DNA from: Platycnemis pennipes
Taxonomy: Eukaryota > Arthropoda > Insecta > Odonata > Platycnemididae
Direction of reading: 5' to 3'
NCBI GenBank assembly: GCA_933228895.1
Contig: OW121848.1
Span: 138,154,615 to 138,218,614, forward strand
Length of the DNA: 64,000 nucleotides
Shown piece by piece: positions 1 to 12,290 of the stretch (positions are counted from its first letter, which is position 1; each line of letters starts with the position of its first letter). Below the pieces are notes generated by a model that worked only from the letters and a program-made list of their open reading frames with translations, was not told the DNA's origin and did no database searches. Position numbers and translations under genes: made by a program.

Positions 1-2370
1 ACGTTTAATTGCACGACGATTCAAGTAAGAGTAAAATACTGGGCGCGATGAACCTCCACAAACCTTTATCGGGCACCAGAGGAAAATTGTCGTTCCTCCT
101 TGCCAAGGTTATACAGAAAGAAAGTTTGCACCAAATATGCCATTTTATCCCTAAACAACTCAAAAGAAGTTTTAAAAACATGACAAACCAGTATTGAAAA
201 GAGTATTTATTTTGAGACAATTAAAACGTAAGTCATAAATAATAAGGACACCCATAAAACAAAGAATCCTACTACACACAATATCGATTACACGTTCGAA
301 AATTCACTTCAAATTCAACTATTCTGCGTGTTTACTAAGACAAGCTGCGTCCGTGCTCATAAAAGATCACAGAGCGCACAGAGCTGCGTGTAACAAAATT
401 AGAGTAAGCCTTATTCTCCTCTTCGGAAGGACATACTATTACCAGGAGCCAAAAGACGGTAAGAACATGTGGCTCTTGCAAGCATGGGGAGCCTTACTGG
501 GGATAATGAACACTGGTTTTCTTCTGATGAGCGTAAGAATGTTATTACCAACAATTAGCGTCATGACTTTCTATTCTATTAATGCGCAAATAAGCTCAAT
601 AAGTGGCAATCACAGATTAGTTCGCCACCCAGAGAAGAAGAGCTGCAAATGCAAATAATCCAGCGAGGGAAAATAAAGAGCAAAATGACCTACGAATTGC
701 AGAAGACACATCTAATTACTTAACCTAAGAACCTAAAAAAATTCATTCCAAAAGTAAATACACTCCAACCAGAATATCGGTGCAAGGTATGTGGAAAGGT
801 AATTTTAAATACTATTTCAGGTGTTCCTCGATATTTCATTATGAAATTAATTATTCTCTAAAATGTTGACGCAAATTAGCTCCTATTTATTTTACAACAT
901 AGTGGTATTATTTTATAACTATACGCATTCCTTTTATAAAGCTTCAAATGAAACCGAATCTCGTAAGTCAATCATCAAGATCCTTATCAGATCTGTTGGT
1001 TTACAATCAGTTATCCAAGTCAAACCAGAATTTACTCATTGCGAACAGCACGAATCCTTAAATAACATTATTTCTACACTATTTCCCCGAGGCTAAAGAA
1101 TGCCGAACATCACCTAAAATATATTAAAATTTAAATCAACATGATAAAATCTTACCTTTCAGTGAAACGGGTGTTTAGATAAATTATGGGTTTTTCGCAT
1201 TTGGGACGGGCATGAAATCCATACTTCATAATTTGGTGACAATATCAATGAAACCGTTTCCGATACATCAAATCAGGACCAAGCATGGCTGGTACTGGCG
1301 ACGACAGATCTTCGGAAAAAGTAAATAAATTACGACACAAGACTCCACCGTCAGTTTTGAGATTCGAGTTTCACTTGTCCATTAGTGCCAGCCTCCTGTC
1401 AAGGGCCAAGAGAAATGCCGGCGAATATATTGTCCTCTTTCCAAAACAATGCCCCACCTGACGTTCCTTTCCGATTCCAGGATCCATTAATTATAAGGAA
1501 GGAGATGACAAATAATTTGAGGAGACGTTGTCCTGGATCTGATCAATTATCACACGTCCTCGCCAAGAGCATTCACAATTCTGATAGCTTGAACTTTCAA
1601 ACAGCGAATGTAGTACCAACAAGCACTGGCCAGTTCCGTGGATTCTGACAGTCAACTTCTTGCATAGCGGCCGAATTAGGTAAGCTGAAGTTTTTAACAG
1701 GGAGGGACAAGGGGAAATTGTACGATTTTTTAAAATTCGCTGCGGTCCCTCTACAATGCAAAATACCTCGAGAACAAAAACTCGTCGCACAAGAGATACA
1801 TATTGGCATTAAATATTTCCAGCCGCATATTCTTGGCGAGGATGCCCGATTTCAAATTTCTGCGTATGTTTGGTCCAGGTGTATCGCGTGGAACGAGCAT
1901 GGAAAGTGAGAATGAAATCTTAACCACAAGTTATAATTTTTTTCCGATTTAGATCTATAATGCCATAATATTTTCCTTCGTAGCTAGCATCAATGCAATC
2001 GACTTAAAAAAAATACTCAGTATTTTCCTTCACCAGCTAAGCCTCTCATTAATCGAATACATGCTTTCAAGGCTTTCAAAAAAAAAAAAGCTTTGTTCGT
2101 CTTGGATTTGAAGAACAAAAATGGGTTACCTACAAGTTTTCTTCAGTCCTAACCGTGGGAAAGCATTATATGCAGAACCTACAATTCCATTAATACGAAT
2201 ACCTTATCATTTTCTGCGCATCAAAATCTCGAGGAAGATGTTCGCATTATCCAAGGAAATATTTCTACAAGATGAAGAACTATTCTAACGGGAAATACGA
2301 ACGTCTCTCGCGCGAAATTATATATTATTGTCCACATGTACACCATCGAGTTTCACTCCTCTCCTTGGGA
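1..2370. other. AT-rich unassigned DNA
   Basis: No recognisable gene, repeat or RNA. Open frames do not exceed about 100 codons, occur in conflicting frames on both strands and lack any protein motif I know, so they look like chance. Short homopolymer runs occur, such as a run of A near 2079. The stretch may be intergenic or intronic. Confidence 0.6.
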
Positions 2371-2950
2371 AAAGATACCCAAGTTTCCCGCCCACTCCGG
2401 GCACTCCATATCACGTCGACCGCGGATGAAATTCGCGGCATCTTGATCTCAAGTAATTTAACGGCACACCGCCGCACATCCAGCGCGGACGAAAAAAACG
2501 GGAGAGAAACATGCGAGAAAAAGCAACGAAGGGACCTACCGAGGAGTGGGAAGCGCCCTCGGCCGCATGTCGGACTAATCGACTTTGAGGCGGGCATCGA
2601 CGCCTCCCTCGTGAGGAGGGAGAGGGCCGAAGGACTGCAGCGAGCCGATGATGGCCCGCGGGTGACGCTAGGGAGGCGAGCCGCCGGATCGGCGGCCGGT
2701 CATTGGCGGGATTCCACGCGGCCGCGAGCCTCGTGATGAGCCGGCCGCCCTCCTAGGGGTCGTTCAACTCATGTTTCGTCGCGAGGGAAACAAACAAAAA
2801 ACGGTAACTTCCTTGAAGCAATATATACGGGCGGGTGAGAAAGCGGCAGCGACTTGTTCGGGCTCGGTCTTATCTCGCGTGCCTCTCGTCGGAGGAGCCG
2901 TGAAATGATGAGGAGGAGGAGACTTTCCTCTCTCTCTCGTAAGTATGCAA
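2370..2950 (+). promoter_or_regulatory. GC-rich island with promoter-like elements
   Basis: A CpG-rich stretch stands out from AT-rich flanks. In order it has a perfect 7-bp-arm hairpin (GCCGCCG/CGGCGGC, 2680-2696), an inverted CCAAT box (ATTGG, about 2702), a TATATA box at 2822-2827, a predicted start near 2848-2855 about 30 bases further on, and an excellent splice-donor match GTAAGT at 2939-2944. Between the predicted start and the donor lies an ATG at 2905 with 11 open codons. This arrangement fits a TATA promoter and first exon of a host gene on the plus strand. No downstream exon is recognisable, so the call is inference from signals alone. The 154-codon frame across the island (2272-2736) resembles no protein I know and is probably open by composition. 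Confidence 0.3.
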
Positions 2951-3575
2951 GAGTATGGATTTCAATCAGTGGAAACTAAAGACCCTGAACAAACACGCCG
3001 AGCTCTTGATTGGAAGCACAAAAAAGCAACAAGCATTGCTATGAGTTAATAAACTGACTCAAATTGGATACAGGATTAAGCCGCCTAAGATATTCACCTT
3101 CCCACCAAATATAATTTTGTGACATGTCAAAATTCCACAAAGTGAACTCGCCGACCAATTTTTTATTCATCTTCCACATTTCATACATTTTAAGACGTTT
3201 ATTCCCCAGGCATTATAGTAAATGCAAGTTAGGATGCATCTGATACAACTTTAACCAAAAAAATATCTTTGAGGCATATGAAATTACCAGATGAAGAGAT
3301 TTCTATGCATTCCTCCGTGAATTTTCTGTCCAATATGTAAACGCGCATCCCAAAATATAAAAAAATGAATCCCTTCACAACTCCGTACATTTCAAAATAA
3401 TCAGTTCAGATTCAGATAATCTGTTTATCTCAGCGTAAAGTAAATATGATGAAAAGAAAAATAAAAGTATACTGAATTTGACTCTGCAATTGGCATTCTC
3501 GGGAGTTCTGATCGAGTAGGTAATTTATTAAATTCATCTGCTCCGATATAAGATTAGAAATCCAACAGAACCGTG
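2951..3575. other. AT-rich unassigned DNA
   Basis: Nothing recognisable on either strand. If 2939 is a true donor, this is the start of an intron. Confidence 0.5.
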
Positions 3576-3613
3576 CATCAAATATTCATGATGCCAAGCA
3601 TGAATATTTGATG
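3576..3613. repeat. Perfect inverted repeat, 15-bp arms
   Basis: Arms at 3576-3590 (CATCAAATATTCATG) and 3599-3613 are exact reverse complements around an 8-base spacer. They could form a hairpin or cruciform. The right arm shares ATATTTGA with the direct repeats that follow immediately, which suggests local duplication and inversion. No terminator or ribozyme function is implied. Confidence 0.85.
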
Positions 3614-3614
3614 A

Positions 3615-3667
3615 TAGCAAGAAATATTTGAGGGATTATCCGTGTTAGCAAGAAATATTTGAGGGAT
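3615..3667. repeat. 22-bp direct repeat, two copies
   Basis: An identical 22-base sequence beginning TAGCAAGAAATATTTG occurs at 3615-3636 and 3646-3667, a 31-base period. It directly abuts the palindrome at 3576-3613. Confidence 0.85.
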
Positions 3668-6600
3668 CATCCCAATACTCAGCCATTTTAAAGCTTGAAG
3701 AAAAGTTAAGCCAATTCGGAGGTTTGGTTGGAAATTAGTCTCACGATAAAATGAACACGTTTTGGAAGGGGAAAGTTGGCGACACAATGGATTATGCTAC
3801 AAGTTGTCACCGTTTCGATTGAATAGCCCCTGCAGTCCACTCGGGTGGAAACTCTCTGAAGCAATTTTTTTCGCCGTGCCTCAAAGTTAGATTACCATCG
3901 CCAACGGGCCATCAAGAGCGAGAGCCGATGGCGCCAGCGGCATCTGTGAGGTAATTCTAGTTCGGAGAGAAGGCCACGCTAACGTTCTCCGCCGCCTCTC
4001 CTATCCCTCGGCTTCTCCTTCCGTCACACTCAACACACACTCTGAAATCGGCATCCGATACACATCGTAGCAGGCTAAATATTGCCCATCAAACAGCGAA
4101 AATGCCACGTCCACCACACTGTTTACTTAGATTCAACACGTGAAGACACAAAAAAAGCAGACGGAGGCATTGCTCACGCGACCACCGAGTATTTCCTCAG
4201 TAAACAGAACGGATGTCCGCCGGCCTACACGGAGGTTCACAGTCGATGAAAGCAAAGAACCTGCGGGATCTGGAGCCCACTTCAAGACCGTCGAATGGCG
4301 CTTGAATCAAGAACTTGGGTCTGTTGCAACTTTGTGCATTCTCCATAACCTGAAAATTTATGAATGCCGAAAAAGGCAAAAATATCAGTCTTCCAGCGTT
4401 TACATATGTTGGTAGAACTAATTCAGTCACCATTTCTCTACCATTCACCTACAGCGCATCTTATCTACGCAGAAGACTTGCCAAAATCTTCTGATAATAT
4501 TTTATGTAACCCAAATCTCACACGCTTTTCTCCCACCAGATTTCATTATTTTCACTGAAATCTAAACGAGTGACAAATCTTACTTCGAATGCAATTTGTT
4601 AGACATTCAATCGCATATTGCACTTGTTGTCTTCATTTAAAATCTACGCCACTAAATGAGATTAACTTAAAAATTTTAAAGTATACATCAGCTTCGTTAA
4701 AGGCCCTCGGAATGCACCACTATTACGTCAAGAAAAGGCTTATTAATAATCTTCATTTCTCTTTCTATTGTTCGTAAACAGATTTTCACGTTTACGAAAA
4801 AGCTTTCCATTAAAAAATTATTTTCCTACCTTTCACTGCATGATACCTAAGTTAAGAATTGCTAGCAATGATGCCTCACAAATTCGAGGGATTATGAAGA
4901 ATAAATGGTAAGAATAGGATTAGTGGGTAGGGAGGAAAATGATTTTGCATCAGAATACAGGGAAAAAATAAAGCCATAACGATAAGTTACAAATTTGAAA
5001 TATGAGTTTGAGCTACTTTAATTTACCCACGAATGATCTTTATAGCCATGATCGTCCTAAAAATTTACGATTAGCGGACAGAATGAAAACGTAGGTACAC
5101 AATGCGATTTCAATTGAAACGGCTTTAAATTATTAACACATTTCAAAACGTACAGAGCTCAAAACCATTCAGCTCTTTTCATTGGATGAGATAGCACCAG
5201 CTATCATCACATAAAATTGGGTTATATCATATCAGTAAATCGTTTAACCATATCCTGATATTTTAAAAATATTTTTTAACGTACATACATATATATAACG
5301 CCCCAGACATTTTTTGTACTCACACAATCATGCAAAAGTAAAACGTGATCTTCACACCCTTCTGTAGTAAATATTTGAAATTAAAGAAGTGCAGTAATAA
5401 ATCATACTGCAGGGAACATCTATTACATCATGAGCAGTCTTTTTCCGAAACGTGAATCAAAACTATAAAATGGTTAAGGCAAACATAGACACCTTGTAAA
5501 CATCACAAAAAATAACATTTGCAAGCTAATTTAGTAGGCAAGGGACTTTAGTAGCAAATTTCAAATCAAATAAAAGATTAATCCAAAACAATGAAAATAC
5601 CAAAACCAGCTCCAACTAGAGAAGATAAAGCTACATTTAAAAATACGCCTTAGAGGAAAAAATAATACTATCCCTAAAACCCTAATGTAAACAGCATTCT
5701 TGTACCAAGCAATACCACATGGCTTCAAGTGTAAAATTAACTCCCTCAAAATATAAAAAAACCTACGTTCCAAATTAACTCCCTCAAAAGCTTACGATTA
5801 ACCTCACAACCAGCCAAGAAGAGTTAAGTGGATTACTCGTCAGGTATATGGCGAAAATATATAAACATTGACTTGGAATTCCCAAGATATTGTTTGGAGC
5901 AGTCATGACTCGGATTTGTCGGAACAAATGAGATACATCGAAATACCTAAATAAACGCAGGAACTTTGTTATTTCACAGCATAATTGCTTGATTGCTAAT
6001 TTTCACCTAAATTTGTCTTGGAAGCAAAGTTTCAGGGTAACTGAAATACTACGGAGTGAAAATCTTTTGACGAGTAAATTATAAATTTATTCTAGCCTTG
6101 AAATCAAGATTAACTCAAGAAAAAAATTAGTTTTTTGCTTCCAAGACTAATTTTGGAATAAATCTCCCAGTAGCTGCTAATGTTTCTTTACCGTTTTGAA
6201 CACACTGGGAGAGTAAAACATGTTGCAGAGAGGATGATTAGTCCATACTGATCCACTAATTCCAAACATACCAGAAACCTCATTCGAAATATCAGGAGGT
6301 TATTACTAGAGGAAAACGAGCATTGGTATGCATGGCAAACTAAATACAGAATCGAAGAAATGATCTACATGAAATTCAACAGATGGATAAATCCATTTAA
6401 TGATACTGCAGAGCTGGATGATTATCACACATCTCTAGCCGGTGAATCACGCGCGCAATAAAAAGTTTCCCAAATTCATTTACTTCTCGCATGTTAAATC
6501 AGAGACTCATCTCCCTGCAAACCGAGGAACCGCACCTAATTCCGACGTTCCTTGCCTACAAATTATAAATCCCATACTCAGTAGATACTAACGAACACAT

Positions 6601-8049
6601 GTAGCTGTGTGAGCTATGGCATTCTTATGACATAGATCTACCAAATAACCCTTCATACGACCAACCACTTGAATGTGAAAGAGGCTATAAACATAAGGAT
6701 ATTTACCCATGCAAAGAGCAGGCACAGCCCGGCAATAAGAATCCTTAATAGCGTGCGCTTGAGAGTTTATGATAACAATTGACGCAAAATCTTCCGCGCC
6801 ACAAAAAATGAGCTAACCGACGCACGCCATGAAGCAATTATAATGACGACGACGGGAAAATCAACTGATGGAACATTGACATTGGAGCAAGCCGCCCTTC
6901 AACGCTAGCACCTGAAAGTCTGTTTCAAGGACAGTTGATGTAACCTAACACAAAAAGGAACCCCGTCAGGATTAAATCCTGTTTGACCAATTTACACTTA
7001 ATAGGAACATAATAAAAAGACGGGAAGATAGGATTCAGAATTTCAAAAAACCTTGATTATCAAAAAAAGTAATACAAAAACTCCTAAATTGAAAACGAAT
7101 ATCAACATCCGAACAAATTGAATGCCTGTATATCGAACTTGAGATCACGTATGAACTGGCAAACCAGTTGAAAGACAGGCGCGAAAGTAGCCGACGTTGC
7201 GATCCCAAGCATTGATAACCATTACATCACGGGAGGCCATAAAGTAAACAAACACGGGATTAATAAAGCGAACTTGCAGTCAATATGCATGACTCTCAAG
7301 GTCCTCATAGTCATAGAAATGCATTGAACTGGGTCATAGATTCAAAGCGATCTGATATAAATAAAGGGATATTTCCTACGAGAAGCAGGTGCTTAGTGGC
7401 AAAAGATCATTTCAACATCGTTGGAGAGCCAGCAACTGCAACAAAACGGAACCCTTTTAAACATCGAGAGCAATAATAATTCATATCCGAAATCTCTTCT
7501 GATTTTTGTGGCCTTAAGTCGCTGTTTGTATCCTATGCTAATTGCTGTTTACACAAGGATGACGCAGAGACTATCAAGGAAATAAAGGTTTAATATAAAT
7601 TACCTCCCAAGCAGGTTCAAGGTCAAAAAAACCTCCAATAACAGTATTTATGCTCCTTTGCATTAAATACGGAATTATGGATGGAAATGAGGAAAAATAA
7701 GGCTGAGAAATTTGCAAAGTAAATAAACCACAACTGGCACAAAATACGTAAACAAAGGCTAAATTCACAACCGCGGAAACTATAAATACCAAAGCGAAGC
7801 GTAACACGAGTGGCATAGCAAAATGGGGTCAAAATCAATGGCACAAGTAGTCGACCGAGCACGACTCCCACTGGCGGAACCAAAGGCATCCTAGGGAAGG
7901 AGGGACAGATCAATTTATTATCATGGCCCTGTGTGATAGCCAACTCCGTAGATTTACAGCACTCGATAAAGGGTTCTCGGAGAGAACTCGCTCCATCACG
8001 AACACTTGAGCTATGCTCCGAGAGACAAGCCTTTTCGAAAACGGGAGGG
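3668..8049. other. Mostly AT-rich unassigned DNA
   Basis: No gene recognised. A modest GC-rich, CpG-containing patch lies at about 3890-4080. An 18-base direct repeat (AAATTAACTCCCTCAAAA) occurs at 5734-5751 and 5772-5789. A frame without a start codon is open for about 70 codons to about 6461 on the plus strand, but it resembles nothing I know and is within chance length. Confidence 0.5.
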
Positions 8050-8099
8050 TTTTAAATTGGATAGCAAAGGAGGGGAAATGCGAGAAAGGACTGCGCGGA

Positions 8100-8285
8100 G
8101 GATAGCGAAGAGAGGGACGAGACGTAGTGGTGAGGTGGAGGGTGGGGAAGAACAGAGCGTGCTGATGACCGAATACGTTTAAGATTGACCACGGAAAAAA
8201 GTGTCCTGAAATGGGAACCGAACCGCGTACCTTTGCATCTCAGTACCATATCGCGTACCAGTACATCACCTAGGATTTCCAACTC
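8100..8285 (-). repeat. tRNA-derived SINE fragment
   Basis: Read on the minus strand, 8281 to 8209 gives a 73-base tRNA-like head with an A-box-like segment (about 8247-8262, TGGTACGCGATATGG) and a clear B-box (GCGGTTCGGTTCCCA, about 8212-8226), then a pyrimidine-rich body. Ends partly pair, but a proper anticodon arm cannot be drawn, so it is not a functional tRNA. The layout is that of an RNA polymerase III-driven SINE. The family is not known to me and the 3' boundary near 8100 is uncertain. Confidence 0.45.
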
Positions 8286-10429
8286 CAAAGCGGTTTTTTA
8301 GAAGTACCTTTCAGGACAGATTCTCCTGCGTCGTTTCGGTCCATATAAAATGGTATTCGTGACTTTTATTCGGACATCAAAGAAGACACCGTGCCAGAAG
8401 GTAAGATTTCAACATGTCCTACTAAAGAGCAATTGAAAATGTTGAAGAGTTCCTTAGTAAGGTAATATACTGGACCCAGATGCCAACGGTTCGTGGTTCA
8501 CGTCTGGATTACGAGACCGTTTTCAACTGAACAGGTTTCATAAGACAAGAAAACAGCATTATTAAAATAGTTTAAATATGAATTACAATAAAGTTACCGC
8601 GGAGCGAATTTGATCCTTTTCCGTATTGTCATATTCAATACCCTCAGCTACAACTGCTACAAAACAGTAGTTTAATAATAAGTCTTGTGTTGACTGCCGA
8701 GGGGAAACAGTGAGAGCAGAGGAGCAGGAAGAAAAACGATGAAGATAAAAAGAATGATGAAATGTAATTGTGAACATTTCAAACGAAGGACATGTCATAA
8801 ATCTGTTTCCGGCATTATCAAGAAACGAAAATAATTTCAATGAAAGATAACTTGAAGGATGAATAGAAAATCAAAAAGAGCTACAAATTAAAAACCCCAA
8901 AAGTTGTCCCAAACTTTGTAATACACACAAGAAGTGATGATCGGGAGTAGAAAGGAATAAAATTCCTACAGACCGAATGGACGGATACCCAAGGCTTCAT
9001 GAATGAACCTACCAACCAAGTGTAACTGCTATGTCAAGACGTGAAATTAAAAGCACTCAGACGAAGTTATAATACATCTGGGATGAAGTTTGCGCCTCAT
9101 TCGTATATTAAATTGAAAATATGTCGTAGGAAGTTTTAATATTGGCATAAACACATTCGGATTCTTTATTAGCGCTAAATACAACGTCGGAGAGAAACAA
9201 ACATTCGCATCGCAATTTATATCAACAAAGAAAAAAGAAACGAGAAAATTATCCAGAAATGTAACACATGGGACAATGGTTTAAATCGAACCATAGCATA
9301 TATAAAACTGTGAAGAGGGAGCAGGACATTTTTCTCAATTTCTCGAAGTAACTGGTTTCTAGAAATGGCAGAGAAATACAGTTATTGCTCAGGTAATAAA
9401 GAAAGCGATTTTTCCTTAAAGAAAATATAGCGTCATAGAGAAAGATATTTCTTAGTTATTAATGAGGCAAGAAACGTACTGAAACGTGATAACTCTTATC
9501 AAAGAAAAAAGACATTCTAGCACAATGGCCCAATTAGTAACATAAATGGAGCAAGAGCAAGACATCACAAATAAAGTAACACGAAAACAGAGAGAAGTAC
9601 AAAGCACTACGAAATAGCAGCGAAATAACCTCTTAGGAGGAGGATTACTCGGAAATTTGGGAGGGAAAGTAGGCTTTATAAGTTTGCTGTTTGAATTGGG
9701 GTATGGGGGATGGGGAATTAGATAGAACTCAGCATTCGAAAAGTCAGTCTACGACTCAGAAATATAGACAGGCCTAAATTCCAGCAAGTTTTCCACATAG
9801 CAACTACTCAGTGGAATACGATTTTACGAAAACTGTCCGCTTTTATGGAAAATTCCCACATGTCTATTGACCCATTTCCAAGTTAGAAAGATAATTAATA
9901 TCTATCTCCAGTTTTGATAATACTAATCCTGCAAGTCACCAGAACATACGCAAAAACACGAGTAAACATTGGCGGAAAAGTTGGACAAGGTCAAAAAGAG
10001 AATGGAAAGCATAAATTTCCCGAAATCCATAAAGAAATGAAAAACTGTTCTGAAAGGAAGTTGCTTGAGTATTACATGGCTTATGATACTTGATCTTCAA
10101 CCGTAGAAAAGGAGGACTTAGGGCAAGAAATATATTAATATCACCAAATGGTAAATCGCATAACTTCTTCCATTCCCTAAATTGGATAAAATTTTGGAGG
10201 GAGGATTTCGGTAGTAAAATTTGGACGACGACACACAAGTCCGACTAGTGAAAGACGGAATTCTGATATTTCAAATTCTCGGAATAGTTCCAAGAGAATA
10301 TACAATATAAATTATACAAACTGTCTAACCATATTCAACATTCATCACTCATGGCAAACATAGCATTTTAAAACAGACGTTCCGATGCAAATACGAGCAA
10401 CGTGGGAGCGGTCCCACAAAAAACTGGGA
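8286..10429. other. AT-rich unassigned DNA
   Basis: No gene recognised. A TATATAAAA string at 9299-9307 has no CpG island, initiator or open frame after it, so I do not treat it as a promoter. Several minus-strand frames of 80-100 codons have no known motif. Confidence 0.5.
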
Positions 10430-11110
10430 GGGGCACGGAAATCGAGGGAATAATATAAGGGAGCGATGAGAGGGGGGAAACGATAAAAATATGAGTCAAA
10501 GGGAGGACGTGTGAGGGGAAGACGGAGGAGGAAAATAAACGGAATGGGAGTAGAAAAGGGTACTTGCGAGGAGAGGGGGGCAGGAGGGAAGGGCGAGATG
10601 AGCGAGGGAGGGAAATGAGGAGTGGGGGTGTGTGCGAGAGCGCTCTATCCCCGAGCGCCCTCTCTGGGTCAGTGGGTCAACGGGGCCCGGCTCGAGGGGC
10701 GTGGCGGGAGGGCGCCCGCGCCCCGACGGAAGGAGGGTGTTCCCGAAGGGGTCGATCCCACAACCCTTTCGGGTGGGCGAGGGAGGAAGCGCGAGGGCGG
10801 ACGGGGAGCCCACCATGTCATTTACATAACCGGAGGGAGTCGGCCGCCGCGCCGGCAAGTGCACGGCCCAACGCGGATCCTTTAGGAGCCCCCAATCTTC
10901 CCCATCCAGGGGTGGCGTTGACGGTCGGGAAGGAATGTGGAAACGGGTCGGAGGGCATGAGGGCGAAAGAGGAGGAGTGGAGAGACATCCGCCCTTTCCT
11001 TATTATCACGGCGCCCGGGGAAGCTCCTCCAAATGTATGCAAATGTCCGGCGAGGACGAGCCAAAACGGAACCGCAAACAATCGAGGGTGGAGGGATATG
11101 GAGCGGATTT
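10430..11110. other. GC-rich CpG island with polypurine run
   Basis: The first 200 bases (about 10430-10640) are almost all G and A on the plus strand. The rest is GC-rich with many CpG dinucleotides. Overlapping open frames of up to 193 codons run on both strands (for example 10564-11145 plus and 10496-10864 minus), as expected when stop codons are rare in GC-rich DNA. None has a recognisable domain. The island could be a promoter or other regulatory region of a host gene, but no core promoter stands out. Confidence 0.5.
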
Positions 11111-11779
11111 ATTGCGGACGAGCCCACCACTTATTGCTCGCCTAGGCTTCGTAATTTTTCGCCCCAATTTATAGCCTAAGGCATCAAACTAGGGATCGGG
11201 AAAGAAGCGGAAGGACAAGCAGAATATTCCCTAGACGTCAAGGGCATATGGCGTTCACTTCAGCATGGCATTGAACAATATGTAGAAAAAACCCGAAGAT
11301 AGATTAACAGTGCCAGAGCTAAACTGGGAATAGGTTCGGCAACAGAGAGAAAGAGGTGGAATCGACGCATCTCCTGACCGCAAATGCTAACAGAGATCAA
11401 GCTCCATCCCGGAAAAAAATAGTCAATGATGGAATTGCTTCTCTTAAACAGCAAAAAATGGAAGCGAGTGAAAGTGCACACTACTGCTCCAATAAATTTC
11501 CGCGATACTCCGCAATGGAGAGAAGAGAGAGAAATTATGAGAACTTCCTTCCCGAGCAAAGACTTCAGATGTAGCAGTGGCAAGAAAAATTACAGTACAG
11601 ACATGAAGACAAATTCAGACCTCCAAAGCTTGGCAAAAACCGAGACACATCTCAGCCTCATATACTTTTGTGATCGGTGTTGCAATGCGTAAGTCATCCA
11701 TTTAAGAGCTGTTCAACTTTAATGGGGGATGCTTCCGGAAATCGAATGCTTTTTTGCTAGCGTATCCATCGTTTGTCAG
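11111..11779. other. Unassigned DNA
   Basis: No recognisable feature. Frames of about 70-107 codons on both strands lack known motifs. Confidence 0.5.
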
Positions 11780-12290
11780 GTGCGGCTGCGGGTGATAAAT
11801 GAGCCCATTAATCTCACTTTTCCGGAGGATTCGACTCACTGCGCCTTGCGACTGGGCCTCAAAGGCGGTCAAAAAACTCATCAGCGTGCACTCTCGATGC
11901 ACAATTTCCACGGAAGTGAATGCAGAGTAGCGCGAGTGATAGCTCCGACACTAAATGCTCTGAGTGGAACGGCGGCGACGGGGGAATTTCACCGCGCGCG
12001 GCGAAAACATTCTCACGACTCCTCTCACACCCACTCAAACACATGAACGAAAATCAATACCGGTCCCACTTAAAAGGACGGCGTTTAACAGGATTTTGGA
12101 TGAGGAAACCGCACGTGACCGGAGGAATAGCTAAAAAAATCCTAGGCAGCAGGCAGGATGAGGCAGCCGCGGAGTTGGCACACAAAACTCGGGCAAATTG
12201 GCATGACGGAGAGACGGCACCGAGCCACGGTGCCAGCTCGTGAAATCGGCATATAAAAGAGAAGCAGTCTTTTTTTTTCATATTTTAGAT
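11780..12290 (+). promoter_or_regulatory. GC-rich segment ending in a TATA-box promoter-like site
   Basis: A moderately GC-rich, CpG-containing segment ends with a hairpin (GGCACCG/CGGTGCC, 12216-12234), a strong TATA box TATAAAAG at 12252-12259 and, 28 bases after its first T, an initiator-like TCATAT (12278-12283). Spacing and order suit an arthropod core promoter on the plus strand. No coding exon is recognisable downstream. A chance TATA box remains likely in AT-rich DNA. Confidence 0.25.

Noticed and set aside
6247..6461. 70-codon frame without a start, protein-like
   Set aside because: Within chance length for this region and no motif recognised.
8209..8281. Functional tRNA gene
   Set aside because: The length and B-box fit, but no anticodon stem-loop can be formed.
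9299..9307. TATATAAAA as a promoter
   Set aside because: AT-rich context, no GC-rich island, initiator or downstream exon.
10496..11145. Frames of up to 193 codons in the CpG island
   Set aside because: Both strands are open at once, sequence is R/G/P-rich, and no domain or plausible start context is seen.
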